A stretch of DNA of 41,435 nt from Schlegelella_A sp038241255. Lineage in GTDB: Bacteria; Pseudomonadota; Gammaproteobacteria; Burkholderiales; Burkholderiaceae_C. Shown in pieces: positions 28,777 to 37,145 of the stretch. The stretch is from contig JBBRFW010000021.1 of NCBI GenBank assembly GCA_038241255.1, positions 1 to 41,435 on the forward strand, in the 5' to 3' direction. Each line of letters opens with the position of its first letter. Position 1 is the first letter of the stretch. A program made the translations under genes and the position numbers. Under the pieces are notes generated by a model that ran no database searches, had not been told where the DNA came from, and worked only from the letters and a program-made list of their open reading frames with translations.

Positions 28777-29112
28777 ATGGCACCGGCCCCCTACTACGAT
28801 CGGCACATCTTCTTCTGCCTGAACGACCGCGACAAGGGCGAGAAGTCATGCGCCCACGACGGGGCGCACGAAGGCTTCGGTCACTGCAAGTCGCGGGTCA
28901 AGAAGGAAGGTCTCATGGGCCCGGGGAAGATTCGCGTCAACAAGGCGGGTTGCCTCGACCGCTGCGCCGGCGGGCCGGTCGCGGTGGTCTATCCCGAGGG
29001 AGTCTGGTACACCTACGTCGACACCAGCGACATCGACGAGATCGTCGATTCGCACCTGAAGTGTGGCGAGATCGTGACGCGCCTGCTGCTGCCGCCCGAC
29101 GTCGGCCGTTAG
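28777..29112 (+). CDS. Thioredoxin-like [2Fe-2S] ferredoxin
   Basis: 111 residues. Cysteines C14, C25, C59 and C63 give the thioredoxin-like ferredoxin pattern (FFCLNDRDKGEKSC, then NKAGCLDRCAGGPVAVVYPEG); C37 is extra and lies in GHCKSR. The C-terminal part WYTYVDTSDIDEIVDSHLKCGEIV completes the fold. It is a one-electron carrier. It begins a housekeeping-like run shared with the alpha/beta hydrolase and the carboxypeptidase downstream, so it probably does not belong to the accessory operon, from which a hairpin separates it. Confidence 0.9.
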   Translation: MAPAPYYDRHIFFCLNDRDKGEKSCAHDGAHEGFGHCKSRVKKEGLMGPGKIRVNKAGCLDRCAGGPVAVVYPEGVWYTYVDTSDIDEIVDSHLKCGEIVTRLLLPPDVGR

Positions 29113-29127
29113 CCACCGCCGGCCGCC

Positions 29128-29766
29128 ATGACACCGCGAACCGTGCGCGAGCAGATCGCCGGCCCGGCCGGTCGGATCGAGTGCGCGCTCGACCGCCCCG
29201 CCGGTGCAGCGCGCGGCCTCGCCGTGGTCTGCCATCCGCATCCGCAGTTCGGCGGCACCTTCGACCACAAGGTCGTGCAGACGATCGCCCGCGCCTGTCT
29301 GGAGCTCAGCTGGGCGAGCGTGCGCTTCAACTTCCGTGGCGTCGGCGCCTCCGAAGGCGTCTGGGACGAGGGCCGGGGCGAGGTCGACGATGCGCTCGCG
29401 GTCTCGGCCGACTGGCGCGCCCGGCCCGAGTTCGCCGGCCTCCCGTGGCTGCTCGGCGGCTTCTCGTTCGGCGGCTACGTCGCCGTCGCGGCCTCGCATC
29501 GCCTCGGCGCCGAGGCGCGGCCGCGACGCCTCGTGCTGGTCGGTGCCTCGACCGAGAAGCAGGCGGTCGGCGACGTTCCTGCCGACACACTCGTCATCCA
29601 CGGCGAGAGCGACGAGGTCGTGCCGCTCGCCGCCACGCTCGCCTGGGCGCGGCCGCAGAATCTGCCCGTCGTCGTCTTTCCCGGCGTCGGCCACTTCTTC
29701 CACGGCCAGCTCGCGCTGCTGAAGAAAGTCATCGTCCGCGAACTGCACGACCTAGCCGTGGTCTGA
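29128..29766 (+). CDS. COG2945-type alpha/beta hydrolase
   Basis: 212 residues, a compact alpha/beta hydrolase without a cap. CHPHPQFGGTFDHKVVQTIAR is the family signature at the oxyanion region, VRFNFRGVGASEG follows, the nucleophile is S113 in GGFSFGG, the acid lies in VIHGESDEVVPL, and the catalytic His in GVGHFFHG. This family is widespread next to the ferredoxin gene in betaproteobacteria and has no firm physiological role. The ATG lies 15 bp after the ferredoxin stop, so they are probably co-transcribed. Confidence 0.87.
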   Translation: MTPRTVREQIAGPAGRIECALDRPAGAARGLAVVCHPHPQFGGTFDHKVVQTIARACLELSWASVRFNFRGVGASEGVWDEGRGEVDDALAVSADWRARPEFAGLPWLLGGFSFGGYVAVAASHRLGAEARPRRLVLVGASTEKQAVGDVPADTLVIHGESDEVVPLAATLAWARPQNLPVVVFPGVGHFFHGQLALLKKVIVRELHDLAVV

Positions 29767-29814
29767 CCGCCGGCGCCACCCTCCGATCCGCATCCCTCAC
29801 CGATTCCAGTCCTC

Positions 29815-31002
29815 ATGCGTCTTCGCCGTTCTTCGCCGCGCGCCTTGCTCGCGCTCGTTCTCCTCGCCTTCGCCTGCGCCGCCTCGGCGCAGGCCCCGCA
29901 GCCGCCGGAAGTGGCGGCCAGGAGCTACATCGTCCTCGACCTGACGACGCGCCAGACGCTCGCCGAGCGCGAGGCCGACGCGCCGGCGGACCCGGCGTCG
30001 CTCACCAAGCTGATGACAGCCTACGTCATCTTCCAGGCGCTGCGCGACAAGAAGCTGACACTCGAGCAGGCGCTGCCGGTCTCCAGGCTCGCGTGGTCGG
30101 AGCGGAAGGGTGGTGGTTCGCTGATGTTCATCGACACCACGATGACGCCCAAGGTCGACGAGCTGCTCAAAGGGCTGATCGTGCAGAGCGGCAACGACGC
30201 GGCGGTCGCGCTCGCCGAAGCCGCCGCCGGCAGCGTCGACGTGTTCGTCGGCATGATGAACCGGCAGGCGCAGGCCTGGGGCCTCAAGAACACGAGCTTC
30301 AAGAACGTCACCGGCCTGACCGAGCCCGGGCACCGCAGCACGGCGCGCGACATGGGCGTTATCGCCTCGCACATCATCAGCGACTTCCCCGAGTACTTTC
30401 CGTACTACTCGATGAAGGAATACAAATACAACAACATCGCCCAGCCGAACCGCAACCTGCTGCTGCGACGCGACCCGACCGTCGATGGCATGAAGACCGG
30501 CTACACCGACGCCGCGGGCTACTGCCTGCTGGCGACGGCGCAGCGCGAGTTCCCGAACCTTGGGCCGACGGGCGGCGCGGGTAAGCGGCGGATCATGACG
30601 GTCGTCCTCAACACGACGTCGATGGAGGCGCGAGCGAGCGAGAGCCAGAAGCTGCTCAACTGGGGCTTTCAGGCCTTCGACACGGTCCGCCTCTTCAACG
30701 ACGGCAAGGCGATCGTCACGCCGCAGGTGTGGAAGGGAACGGCGAACGTCGCCAAGCTGGGCGCCGCCGGCGCGGTGTTCGTTAGCGTGCCGAAGGGCGA
30801 GGGCGGCAAGCTGCAGACCAGGGTCGAGCGCAGCGACCCGCTGGTCGCGCCGCTCGCAAAGGGGCAGCGCGTGGGCCGCATCCTCGTCTCGACCGCCGCC
30901 GGCTCGGCTATCGCCGACGTGCCGCTGGTGGTGTTGGAGCCGGTCGAGCAGAGTGGCATCTTCGGCCGCGCCTGGGATGCGCTCCGCCTTTGGGTGAAAT
31001 GA
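29815..31002 (+). CDS. D-alanyl-D-alanine carboxypeptidase (PBP5/6 class)
   Basis: 395 residues with a signal peptide (MRLRRSSPRALLALVLLAFA, cleavage near ASA/QA at residue 25). It trims the terminal D-Ala from peptidoglycan pentapeptides in the periplasm. The three active-site motifs are intact: S62-L-T-K65, S125-G-N127 and K227-T-G. The C-terminal PBP5 beta domain (VVLEP...) and the amphipathic membrane anchor (SGIFGRAWDALRLWVK) are both present. The D-amino-acid aminotransferase gene follows by 13 bp, so D-Ala release and D-Ala turnover are adjacent. Confidence 0.96.
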   Translation: MRLRRSSPRALLALVLLAFACAASAQAPQPPEVAARSYIVLDLTTRQTLAEREADAPADPASLTKLMTAYVIFQALRDKKLTLEQALPVSRLAWSERKGGGSLMFIDTTMTPKVDELLKGLIVQSGNDAAVALAEAAAGSVDVFVGMMNRQAQAWGLKNTSFKNVTGLTEPGHRSTARDMGVIASHIISDFPEYFPYYSMKEYKYNNIAQPNRNLLLRRDPTVDGMKTGYTDAAGYCLLATAQREFPNLGPTGGAGKRRIMTVVLNTTSMEARASESQKLLNWGFQAFDTVRLFNDGKAIVTPQVWKGTANVAKLGAAGAVFVSVPKGEGGKLQTRVERSDPLVAPLAKGQRVGRILVSTAAGSAIADVPLVVLEPVEQSGIFGRAWDALRLWVK

Positions 31003-31003
31003 C

Positions 31004-31009
31004 GACAAT
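31004..31009 (+). promoter_or_regulatory. -10-like hexamer GACAAT before the aminotransferase gene
   Basis: GACAAT, then CGCGCC, then the ATG at 31016: 6-nt spacing with no Shine-Dalgarno sequence. Suggests a leaderless start in addition to read-through from the carboxypeptidase gene. Confidence 0.45.
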
Positions 31010-31015
31010 CGCGCC

Positions 31016-31906
31016 ATGCAGTCCCATCTTCCCGACTCGCTCTGCTACCTAAACGGCGAGTACGTGCAGTTGCCCGAGGCCAAGGTCTCGGTTCTCGACC
31101 GCGGCTTCATCTTCGGCGACGGCATCTATGAAGTCGTGCCCGTCTACGCCAAGAAGCTGTTCCGGTTCGACGAGCACATGGCTCGGCTTGGCAGGAGCCT
31201 CGCGAAGCTGCGCATCGCCAACCCGCACGGTCGCGACCAGTGGCTCGAGCGCTGCCGAACGCTCATCGCCGCATTCGCCGATCGCGGCGGGGCGACCGAC
31301 CAGCTCGTCTACATCCAGGTCACGCGCGGCGTCGCGCCGCGCGACCACGTCATGCCAGCCGGTCTCGAACCGACCGTGTTCATGATGGTGAGCGCGATGA
31401 AGCCGGCCTCGGGCGAGCAGCGCCATCACGGCGTCGCCTGCATCACGGCGCGCGACTTCCGCTGGGAGCGCGGCGACATCAAGAGCATCTCGCTGCTCGG
31501 CAACGTGCTGGCCCGGCAGATGTCGGCCGACCGCGACGCGCTGGAGACGATCATGTTCCGCGCCGGCTACCTCACCGAGGCGGCGGCGTCGAACGTCTGG
31601 GTCGTGCACGAGGGCGCGCTGCTCGGCGCGCCGAAGAGCGAGCACGTGCTTGAAGGCATCCGCTACGAGCTCGTCAAGGAGCTGTGCGAGGAGTGCGGCA
31701 TCGCCTACAACCTGCGGCCGATCCCGGAGGCCGACGTTGCTTCCGCCGACGAGATCATGCTCAGCTCGGCGACCAAGGAGATCCTGCCGGTGACGACGCT
31801 CGACGGCGAGGGCGTCGGTCACGGCGCGCTGCGCGGCAAGCCCGGGCCGGTGTATGCGCGCCTCTACGAGGCTTACCAGCGCGCCAAGCTGACGCAGGCC
31901 ATCTGA
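31016..31906 (+). CDS. dat: D-amino-acid (D-alanine) aminotransferase
   Basis: 296 residues, PLP fold type IV. It exchanges amino groups between D-amino acids and 2-oxo acids (D-Ala plus 2-oxoglutarate to pyruvate plus D-Glu). The signature LDRGFIFGDGIYEVVPVY is near residue 27-44, the PLP lysine is K156 in RGDIKSISLLGNVLARQ, and GYLTEAAASNVWVV holds the phosphate-side Glu/Asn. ASADEIMLSSATKEILPVTTLDG is the C-terminal family block. Separation from branched-chain aminotransferases rests on the overall D-AAT-like blocks and context with the carboxypeptidase; some uncertainty remains. Confidence 0.92.
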   Translation: MQSHLPDSLCYLNGEYVQLPEAKVSVLDRGFIFGDGIYEVVPVYAKKLFRFDEHMARLGRSLAKLRIANPHGRDQWLERCRTLIAAFADRGGATDQLVYIQVTRGVAPRDHVMPAGLEPTVFMMVSAMKPASGEQRHHGVACITARDFRWERGDIKSISLLGNVLARQMSADRDALETIMFRAGYLTEAAASNVWVVHEGALLGAPKSEHVLEGIRYELVKELCEECGIAYNLRPIPEADVASADEIMLSSATKEILPVTTLDGEGVGHGALRGKPGPVYARLYEAYQRAKLTQAI

Positions 31907-31955
31907 GCCGGCACACGCGCCCCGGCGGATTTGAATCGGCGGCTTGCGTCCCCAG

Positions 31956-32252
31956 ATGACGGCGATGGACACCCTCATGCAAGACATCCCGGCCGGGCAG
32001 TCGCTCATCGAGTACCCGTCGCGCTTCCCGATCAAGGTCATGGGCGTCAACGTCGACGGCTTCGTTCACGCTGTCACCGAGATCGCGCGCCGCTTCGATC
32101 CCGACTTCGATGCCGCCACGGTCGAGCTTCGGCCGAGCAGTGGCGCGAAGTACCTCGGCGTGACGATCACCGTCAACGCCACCAGTCGCGAGCAGCTCGA
32201 CGAGCTCTACCGGACGCTGTCGACGCATCCGCTGGTCAAGGTCGTGCTCTGA
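31956..32252 (+). CDS. ybeD: YbeD-family (DUF493) protein
   Basis: 98 residues from the ATG at 31956. Alternatives are the TTG at 31944, 7 nt after a TTGAAT hexamer at 31931, and the ATG at 31965; no Shine-Dalgarno sequence decides. The family core is clear: IEYPSRFPIKVMGVNVDGFVHAV (motif near the N terminus), VELRPSSGAKYLGVTITVNATSREQLDELYR and the final THPLVKVVL. It is a small ferredoxin-like fold conserved beside lipB. Its role is unproven; allosteric regulation of lipoate metabolism has been suggested from context. Confidence 0.92.
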   Translation: MTAMDTLMQDIPAGQSLIEYPSRFPIKVMGVNVDGFVHAVTEIARRFDPDFDAATVELRPSSGAKYLGVTITVNATSREQLDELYRTLSTHPLVKVVL

Positions 32253-32277
32253 GCCGGGCGCGACAGGGGCGGGTGCG

Positions 32278-32943
32278 GTGATCGTCAAGCGCCTCGGCCC
32301 GGTCGCCTACGACCCGACGCTGGAAGCGATGCGCGCCTTCACCGCGGCGCGCAATGCCGACACCGCCGACGAGATCTGGCTGTGCGAGCACGCGCCGGTC
32401 TTCACGCAAGGCATCGCCGGCAAGGACGAGCACGTGCTCAACGCCGGCACGGTGCCGGTGGTGCGCGCCGACCGCGGCGGCCAGGTGACGTACCACGGGC
32501 CGGGCCAGGTCGTCGCCTATCCGCTCGTCGACCTGCGCCGGCTCGGCATCTTCGTCAAGGAGTACGTGTTCCGGCTCGAGCAGGCGCTCCTGGCGACGCT
32601 CGAGGCCTACGGCGTCAGCGGCCATCGCGTGCGCGGCGAGCCGGGCGTCTACGTGCGGCTCGCCGCGCCGTTCGACCATGCCGTCCTGGCACCGGCGCCG
32701 CGTGCCGACGGCTTCGTCGGGCTCGCCAAGATCGCCGCGATCGGCGTCAAGGTGAGCCGGCATTGCGCGTATCACGGCGTGGCGCTCAACGTCGAAATGG
32801 ACCTGCGGCCCTTCGAACGCATCAACCCGTGCGGTCATCCCGGCCTCAGAACGGTCGATCTTTCTACAATCGGCGTTCGCGCCACCTGGAACGAGGTGGC
32901 GAGCACCCTCGGCGCGAAGCTCGCCGCCTATCTGAGCCCTTGA
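32278..32943 (+). CDS. lipB: Octanoyl-ACP:protein octanoyltransferase LipB
   Basis: 221 residues from the GTG at 32278. LipB moves octanoate from acyl carrier protein to lipoyl domains. Visible: LCEHAPVFTQGIAGKDEHVL, RADRGGQVTYHGPGQVVAYPL, the active-site K151 in LAKIAAIGVKVSRHCAYHGVALNV and C185 in RINPCGHPGL. A loop before K151 (RLAAPFDHAVLAPAPRADGF) is several residues longer than in the usual enzyme. The stop shares one base with the lipA start. A TACAAT at 32865-32870 inside the gene might serve lipA. Confidence 0.96.
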   Translation: MIVKRLGPVAYDPTLEAMRAFTAARNADTADEIWLCEHAPVFTQGIAGKDEHVLNAGTVPVVRADRGGQVTYHGPGQVVAYPLVDLRRLGIFVKEYVFRLEQALLATLEAYGVSGHRVRGEPGVYVRLAAPFDHAVLAPAPRADGFVGLAKIAAIGVKVSRHCAYHGVALNVEMDLRPFERINPCGHPGLRTVDLSTIGVRATWNEVASTLGAKLAAYLSP

Positions 32944-33905
32944 TGACCCCTTCGACCGGCTACGACGCGACGATCAAGCAAAAGGCGGAGGCCAAGACGT
33001 CGCGGATCCCTATCCGCATCGTGCCGGCCGGTGAGGCGCTGAAGAAGCCGGACTGGATCCGCGTCAAGGCCGGGTCGCCGTCGTCGCGCTTCTATGAGAT
33101 CAAGCAAATCCTGCGCGAGCACAGGCTGCACACGGTGTGCGAGGAAGCCTCGTGCCCGAACATCGGCGAGTGCTTCGGTAATGGCACCGCGACGTTCATG
33201 ATCATGGGCGACAAGTGCACGCGGCGTTGCCCGTTCTGCGACGTCGGCCACGGTCGCCCCGATCCGCTCGACGCCGACGAGCCGCTTAACCTCGCCAGGA
33301 CGATCGCGGCGTTGAAGCTGAAATATGTCGTCATCACCAGCGTCGACCGCGACGACCTGCGCGACGGCGGCGCCGGCCATTTCGTCGCCTGCATCGAGAA
33401 GGTTCGCGAGCTGTCGCCGACGACGCGCATCGAGATCCTTACGCCGGACTTTCGCGGCCGCATGGACCGCGCTCTCGAGATCCTCAAGGCCGTGCCACCC
33501 GACGTGATGAACCACAACCTCGAGACCGCGCCGCGGCTCTACAAGGAAGCGCGACCGGGCTCGGACTACGCGTTCTCGCTCAACTTGCTGAAGCGCTTCA
33601 AGGAATACGCTCCGCACGTCCCGACCAAGAGCGGCGTCATGGTCGGCCTCGGCGAGACGGACGACGAGATCCTCCAGATCATGCGCGACATGCGCGCGCA
33701 CCACATCGACATGCTGACGATCGGCCAGTACCTGGCGCCGAGCGGCCACCATCTCCCGGTGCGGCGCTACGTCCACCCCGACACGTTTCGCATGTACGAG
33801 CGCGAGGCCGAGGCGATGGGCTTTTCCCACGCCGCCGTCGGCGCCCTGGTGCGATCGAGCTACCACGCCGACCAGCAGGCGCATGCCGCTGGCGTTGCTG
33901 CCTAG
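32943..33905 (+). CDS. lipA: Lipoyl synthase LipA
   Basis: 320 residues; the ATG at 32943 overlaps the lipB stop by one base. It inserts two sulfurs into protein-bound octanoyl groups by radical SAM chemistry. The auxiliary 4Fe-4S cluster ligands are C66, C71 and C77 (VCEEASCPNIGECF), the radical-SAM cluster ligands C92, C96 and C99 (KCTRRCPFCD), and the conserved serine is in LVRSSYHAD near the C terminus. VMVGLGETDDEI and LTIGQYLAPS are standard LipA blocks. The N-terminal ~20 residues are variable, as usual. Confidence 0.98.
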   Translation: MTPSTGYDATIKQKAEAKTSRIPIRIVPAGEALKKPDWIRVKAGSPSSRFYEIKQILREHRLHTVCEEASCPNIGECFGNGTATFMIMGDKCTRRCPFCDVGHGRPDPLDADEPLNLARTIAALKLKYVVITSVDRDDLRDGGAGHFVACIEKVRELSPTTRIEILTPDFRGRMDRALEILKAVPPDVMNHNLETAPRLYKEARPGSDYAFSLNLLKRFKEYAPHVPTKSGVMVGLGETDDEILQIMRDMRAHHIDMLTIGQYLAPSGHHLPVRRYVHPDTFRMYEREAEAMGFSHAAVGALVRSSYHADQQAHAAGVAA

Positions 33906-33906
33906 C

Positions 33907-33922
33907 GTGGCGTGAGCGCCAC
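33907..33922 (+). other. Hairpin across the start of the zinc-ribbon gene
   Basis: GTGGCG-TGAG-CGCCAC, perfect 6-bp arms between the lipA stop and the next gene, with the GTG start codon (33912) in the stem and loop. It might reduce initiation of the downstream gene or mark a weak lipA terminator. Confidence 0.3.
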
Positions 33923-34910
33923 ACCGGCGCCGGCCGAGCCGCTGCTCGGCTGCGGCAACTGCCTTCAGCCGATGCAGCGGCTGACGCTCGCCGGCCACTA
34001 CGGCCACAGCGTCGACCTCGACCTGTGCCGCGGCTGCGACCTGATCTGGTTCGACGGCTCGGAGACGGCGCTTCTGAGCGGCCCGGCGCTGCTCGACCTG
34101 ATCGGCCACATGGCGTCCGCGCGCGCGCTGCCGCACGAGCTCATGCGGCCGGAGGCGCGTTGCCCGCGTTGCGCCGGCGCGCTGAGGCTCGCCCACAACC
34201 AGTCGCGCTGGGGCAAGTCATCGCAGTTGCAGTGCATCAGGCGGCACGGCGCCTACCAGTCGTTCGCCCAGTTCCTCGAGGAAAAGGGCCTGCTCCGGCC
34301 GATGTCGCTCGTCGATCGCGCCAAGCTGATGCGCGACCGCGGCAGGATCGAATGCGTCAACTGCGGCGGCGAGGTCGGCAAGGCCGACGAGCGCTGCCCG
34401 TGGTGCCGATCGATCCCGAGCCTGCTCGACATCGCCCGTCTCGCCCACGCCCTCGATCCGCTCGACACGATCGAACCGCCCGGCGTCTATCAGGCCCCCG
34501 CGCGGCAGGGCGCACTGCAGTGCGCCGCCTGCGGCGCCGCACTGCCGGCGGGCGAGACGATCAGCTGCTCGCAATGCGGCGCGACCCTTGCGATCACCAG
34601 CTTGGGCGAGGCGAACGATCAAGTGCAGGCGCTCGCGCCGGCGCTGCGCGCGGCCGCCGCCAAACCGTCACCGGTGGTCGTGAAGCGACGCCTCGACGCC
34701 ATCGATGCCGACCTGCCACGTCGGCGCGAATGGATCGCGCAGATGGAGGCCGACGCTGAGCGCGCGCGCAGCGGCCTGGGCGGTAGTTCACGCCTGGGCG
34801 GCGGCAGTGAGGACCACGACTGGGGCTCGCTGCTGCACCGCGGCACCAACCCGGTCCGGGCCGTCTTGATCGCCCTGGCGATCTGGTTCGTGTGGCACTT
34901 CTGGCGCTAA
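33912..34910 (+). CDS. Membrane-anchored protein with four zinc ribbons
   Basis: 332 residues from the GTG at 33912. Cysteine pairs occur at C14/C17 with C39/C42, C84/C87 with C108, C148/C151 with C162/C165, and C204/C207 with C219/C222. This is a run of zinc-ribbon knuckles, the second apparently with only three cysteines. A single hydrophobic helix closes the protein (NPVRAVLIALAIWFVWHFW), so it is probably tail-anchored with the ribbons in the cytoplasm. LCRGCDLIWFDGSE resembles the TFIIB-like ribbon of COG3809-type proteins. I do not recognise a function. It follows lipA by 6 bp and may be read through from it. Confidence 0.75.
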   Translation: MSATPAPAEPLLGCGNCLQPMQRLTLAGHYGHSVDLDLCRGCDLIWFDGSETALLSGPALLDLIGHMASARALPHELMRPEARCPRCAGALRLAHNQSRWGKSSQLQCIRRHGAYQSFAQFLEEKGLLRPMSLVDRAKLMRDRGRIECVNCGGEVGKADERCPWCRSIPSLLDIARLAHALDPLDTIEPPGVYQAPARQGALQCAACGAALPAGETISCSQCGATLAITSLGEANDQVQALAPALRAAAAKPSPVVVKRRLDAIDADLPRRREWIAQMEADAERARSGLGGSSRLGGGSEDHDWGSLLHRGTNPVRAVLIALAIWFVWHFWR

Positions 34911-34945
34911 GGCGGGCTCGCCGAGGCGCGAGCCGCGCGCCGTCG

Positions 34946-35767
34946 ATGACGGGCACGCTCTGCGCGATCGGCGCGATCGTGCTCTGGGCAACGCTCGCCT
35001 CGCTCGGGGTGGCGCTCGCGCACGTGCCGCCGCTTCTTCTCACCGGGCTGGCGCTCGTCGTCGGCAGCGTGCCGTCATGGCCGCTCGCACGCCGTTGGCG
35101 GGTGCCGGCGCCGACGCTGCTGATCGGCGTCTACGGCCTGTTCGGATTCCACTTCCTGCTCTTCATCGCCCTGCGCCACGCGCCGCCGCTCGAGGCCAAC
35201 CTCGTCAACTATCTCTGGCCGCTGCTCATCGTCGTGCTGGCGCCGCTGTTCCTACCGGGCTTGTCGCTGCGGCCGGTGCATGTCGTGGCTGCGCTCGCGG
35301 GCTTTGCCGGTGCGGCGCTGGCGATAGTCGGCGGCCGCGACGTCAGCGGCGGGTTCTCGTGGGGCTACGTGGCGGCGGCCGGCTCGGCGTTTATCTGGGC
35401 GAGCTACTCGCTGCTGACGCGACGGGTTGCGAGCTTTCCCACCGCGGCGATCGGCCTGTTCGGGCTCGTCTCCGGGCTGCTCGCGCTCGCCTGCCACGCG
35501 CTTCTCGAGCCTTCGGTGGCGCTGTCGGGGCGCGACGTCGTGCTGATCGTCGTCGTCGGCCTCGGCCCGCTCGGCGCCGCGTTCTTTCTCTGGGACGCGG
35601 CCTTGAAGCGAAGCGACCCGCGCCGCGTTGGCTTGCTCAGCTACCTGACGCCGCTCGCCTCGACCGTCTTGCTGGCGCTGACGACCGCTCGGGCGCTCAC
35701 CCCGCAGATCGCCGGCGCCGCGCTGCTCATCGTCGGCGCCGCCGTCGTCGGCTTGCGCACGCGTTGA
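34946..35767 (+). CDS. DMT-superfamily (EamA) transporter
   Basis: 273 residues from the ATG at 34946; a GTG at 34892 would overlap the previous gene and adds only basic residues. Ten predicted helices in two repeats: TGTLCAIGAIVLWATLASLG opens repeat 1, and ANLVNYLWPLLIVVLAPLFL is its EamA-type end. YVAAAGSAFIWASYSLLTRR opens repeat 2, and LLSYLTPLASTVLLALTTAR closes it. The YxWPLL and aromatic-amino-acid-exporter (YddG-like) character suggests efflux of an amino acid or aromatic metabolite. Its stop is embedded in a palindrome shared with the converging gene. Confidence 0.87.
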   Translation: MTGTLCAIGAIVLWATLASLGVALAHVPPLLLTGLALVVGSVPSWPLARRWRVPAPTLLIGVYGLFGFHFLLFIALRHAPPLEANLVNYLWPLLIVVLAPLFLPGLSLRPVHVVAALAGFAGAALAIVGGRDVSGGFSWGYVAAAGSAFIWASYSLLTRRVASFPTAAIGLFGLVSGLLALACHALLEPSVALSGRDVVLIVVVGLGPLGAAFFLWDAALKRSDPRRVGLLSYLTPLASTVLLALTTARALTPQIAGAALLIVGAAVVGLRTR

Positions 35768-35779
35768 GCGGCGCGCTCA
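35765..35779. terminator. Stop-spanning palindrome at a convergent junction
   Basis: TGAGCG-GCG-CGCTCA: 6-bp perfect arms whose outer bases are exactly the two converging stop codons (35765-35767 on plus, 35777-35779 on minus). Confidence 0.3.
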
Positions 35780-36913
35780 GAGCCCGCGCGACAGCTCGAA
35801 CATCAGGGCCGCCGGCAGCGAGCTCGCGACGACGTCGCGGCCGATCCTCGCCATTTGCGCGCCGTTAGTTCCCGACATCTCGAAGGTCGAGCCCTGCTCG
35901 AGGATCTCGATGAAGACGAAATCGGGAACTTCCTGGACGATCTCGTCGCGGAAATGGGTGAAGCGGCTGCCCTTCTGGATCGAGTCGACGATGATCGCGT
36001 GCGGCAGACCTTCCTTACAGAAGCTCGCCGCCTCGTCGATCGAACCGACGAAGTCGACCAGCATGCTCATGTTACGGAGCGCGTCGCGGATCAGCACGCG
36101 CACCTCGCGCCGCGACGCGACCACAAGCACGTGGCTGCCGGCGAGCGCCTTCGAGTTGCTCGACTGCGCGCCGGCATCGTCGATCTCGGTGGCGGAGAGG
36201 CCGGCCATTTCCTCGCCAGCGGTCTTCGGGAACTCGAGCGTCAGCGTCGTGGTGCCGCCGACGTCCTTGCGGTCGACGACGAGGCCCATCGTCCAGGCGG
36301 TCTGCTCGATCAGGCGCCAGGTGAGCGAGTCCAGGCGGGGCGAGATCTCGGTCGTGACGCTCTCGTCGACCTGGTCGGCGGGCCGGTTGGCGAAGCGGCA
36401 GGTGAGGCGCGCGTGCACCGGCCAGGTCTTGAAGTCGACCGTGAACGCGATGTGCGCATGCGCGTTGGCGAGCGCCCAGTCGAGCGTCGCGTTGAGGAGG
36501 CTGAAGAGCAGCGAGCCGTCGACGATGACGCGCGCCGACTTGAGCTCGTGCTTCAAGGCGATGCCGCGCGCCTGAGTCTCGCGCGTGCGGAGCGAGAGCA
36601 CGCTCTTCAGCACCTCCTCGAGCTGCAGCACCTCGTGCGACTGGCGCACTCGTCCCGACGCGAAGCGCGTCAGCTGCTGGCCGATCATCCCCGCCTGGCG
36701 CGCCTGCTCGACCTCGTCGCGCAGCGCGCGCAGGCCGGCGCGGTCGATCTTGCCGGTTGCGGTGAGGACATGGATGCGCTCGAGCGCGGCGGTCAGCGGC
36801 TCGGCGATCTCGACGCCCACTTGGGATACGAGCTCGTGCCAGCGCTTGTAGTCGGCGGAGCCCGAGGGATCGTTGACGGCAGCCGTCGCGACCGTGGGTT
36901 TGCCGATGGACAT
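35777..36913 (-). CDS. Degenerate histidine kinase-like/receiver-like protein
   Basis: 378 residues from the ATG at 36913; the frame extends to 37084 but that part has no protein character. Residues ~20-110 are two long helices like a kinase dimerisation domain, but no H-box histidine followed by E and P is seen. Residues ~110-230 resemble a HATPase domain with an N-box-like LLNATLDWALANA but no DxGxG block. Residues ~260-378 are receiver-like (HVLVVASRREVRVLIRDAL, AIIVDSIQ with D310) yet lack the acidic pair and the late lysine. So signalling by phosphotransfer is doubtful; a scaffold or sensor role fits better. It has no membrane segment and stands alone. Confidence 0.65.
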   Translation of the reverse strand: MSIGKPTVATAAVNDPSGSADYKRWHELVSQVGVEIAEPLTAALERIHVLTATGKIDRAGLRALRDEVEQARQAGMIGQQLTRFASGRVRQSHEVLQLEEVLKSVLSLRTRETQARGIALKHELKSARVIVDGSLLFSLLNATLDWALANAHAHIAFTVDFKTWPVHARLTCRFANRPADQVDESVTTEISPRLDSLTWRLIEQTAWTMGLVVDRKDVGGTTTLTLEFPKTAGEEMAGLSATEIDDAGAQSSNSKALAGSHVLVVASRREVRVLIRDALRNMSMLVDFVGSIDEAASFCKEGLPHAIIVDSIQKGSRFTHFRDEIVQEVPDFVFIEILEQGSTFEMSGTNGAQMARIGRDVVASSLPAALMFELSRGL

Positions 36914-37145
36914 GGAATGCGTTCTCGATGGGCAAGACGAATGCTGCGGTCTGGCAGAGGGGCGACCACGATCGGCGCCCGCGCCGGCGGACAGGTCGCA
37001 GCGCCTCTCCTTGCGCCACAGGCCGGCGTGAAGTGTCGATGGCGACCCGTTCGCACGCCAGAGTAGGTCGTGCCGGCTGGACATACGAACTCACGAAAGC
37101 CGCAAATGTGACAACTTGTTCACTGATTTCTGAGGGAGCGCGGGG
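36914..37145. other. 232-bp region between the kinase-like gene and the CoA-transferase gene
   Basis: Contains the 5' leader of the minus-strand kinase-like gene and the 3' side of the CoA-transferase gene. A minus-strand TTGTCA at about 37109-37114 could be a -35 box, but no firm -10 follows. The segment around 37100-37135 is the most AT-rich of the region. No hairpin terminator of note and no small ORF with support. Confidence 0.35.
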
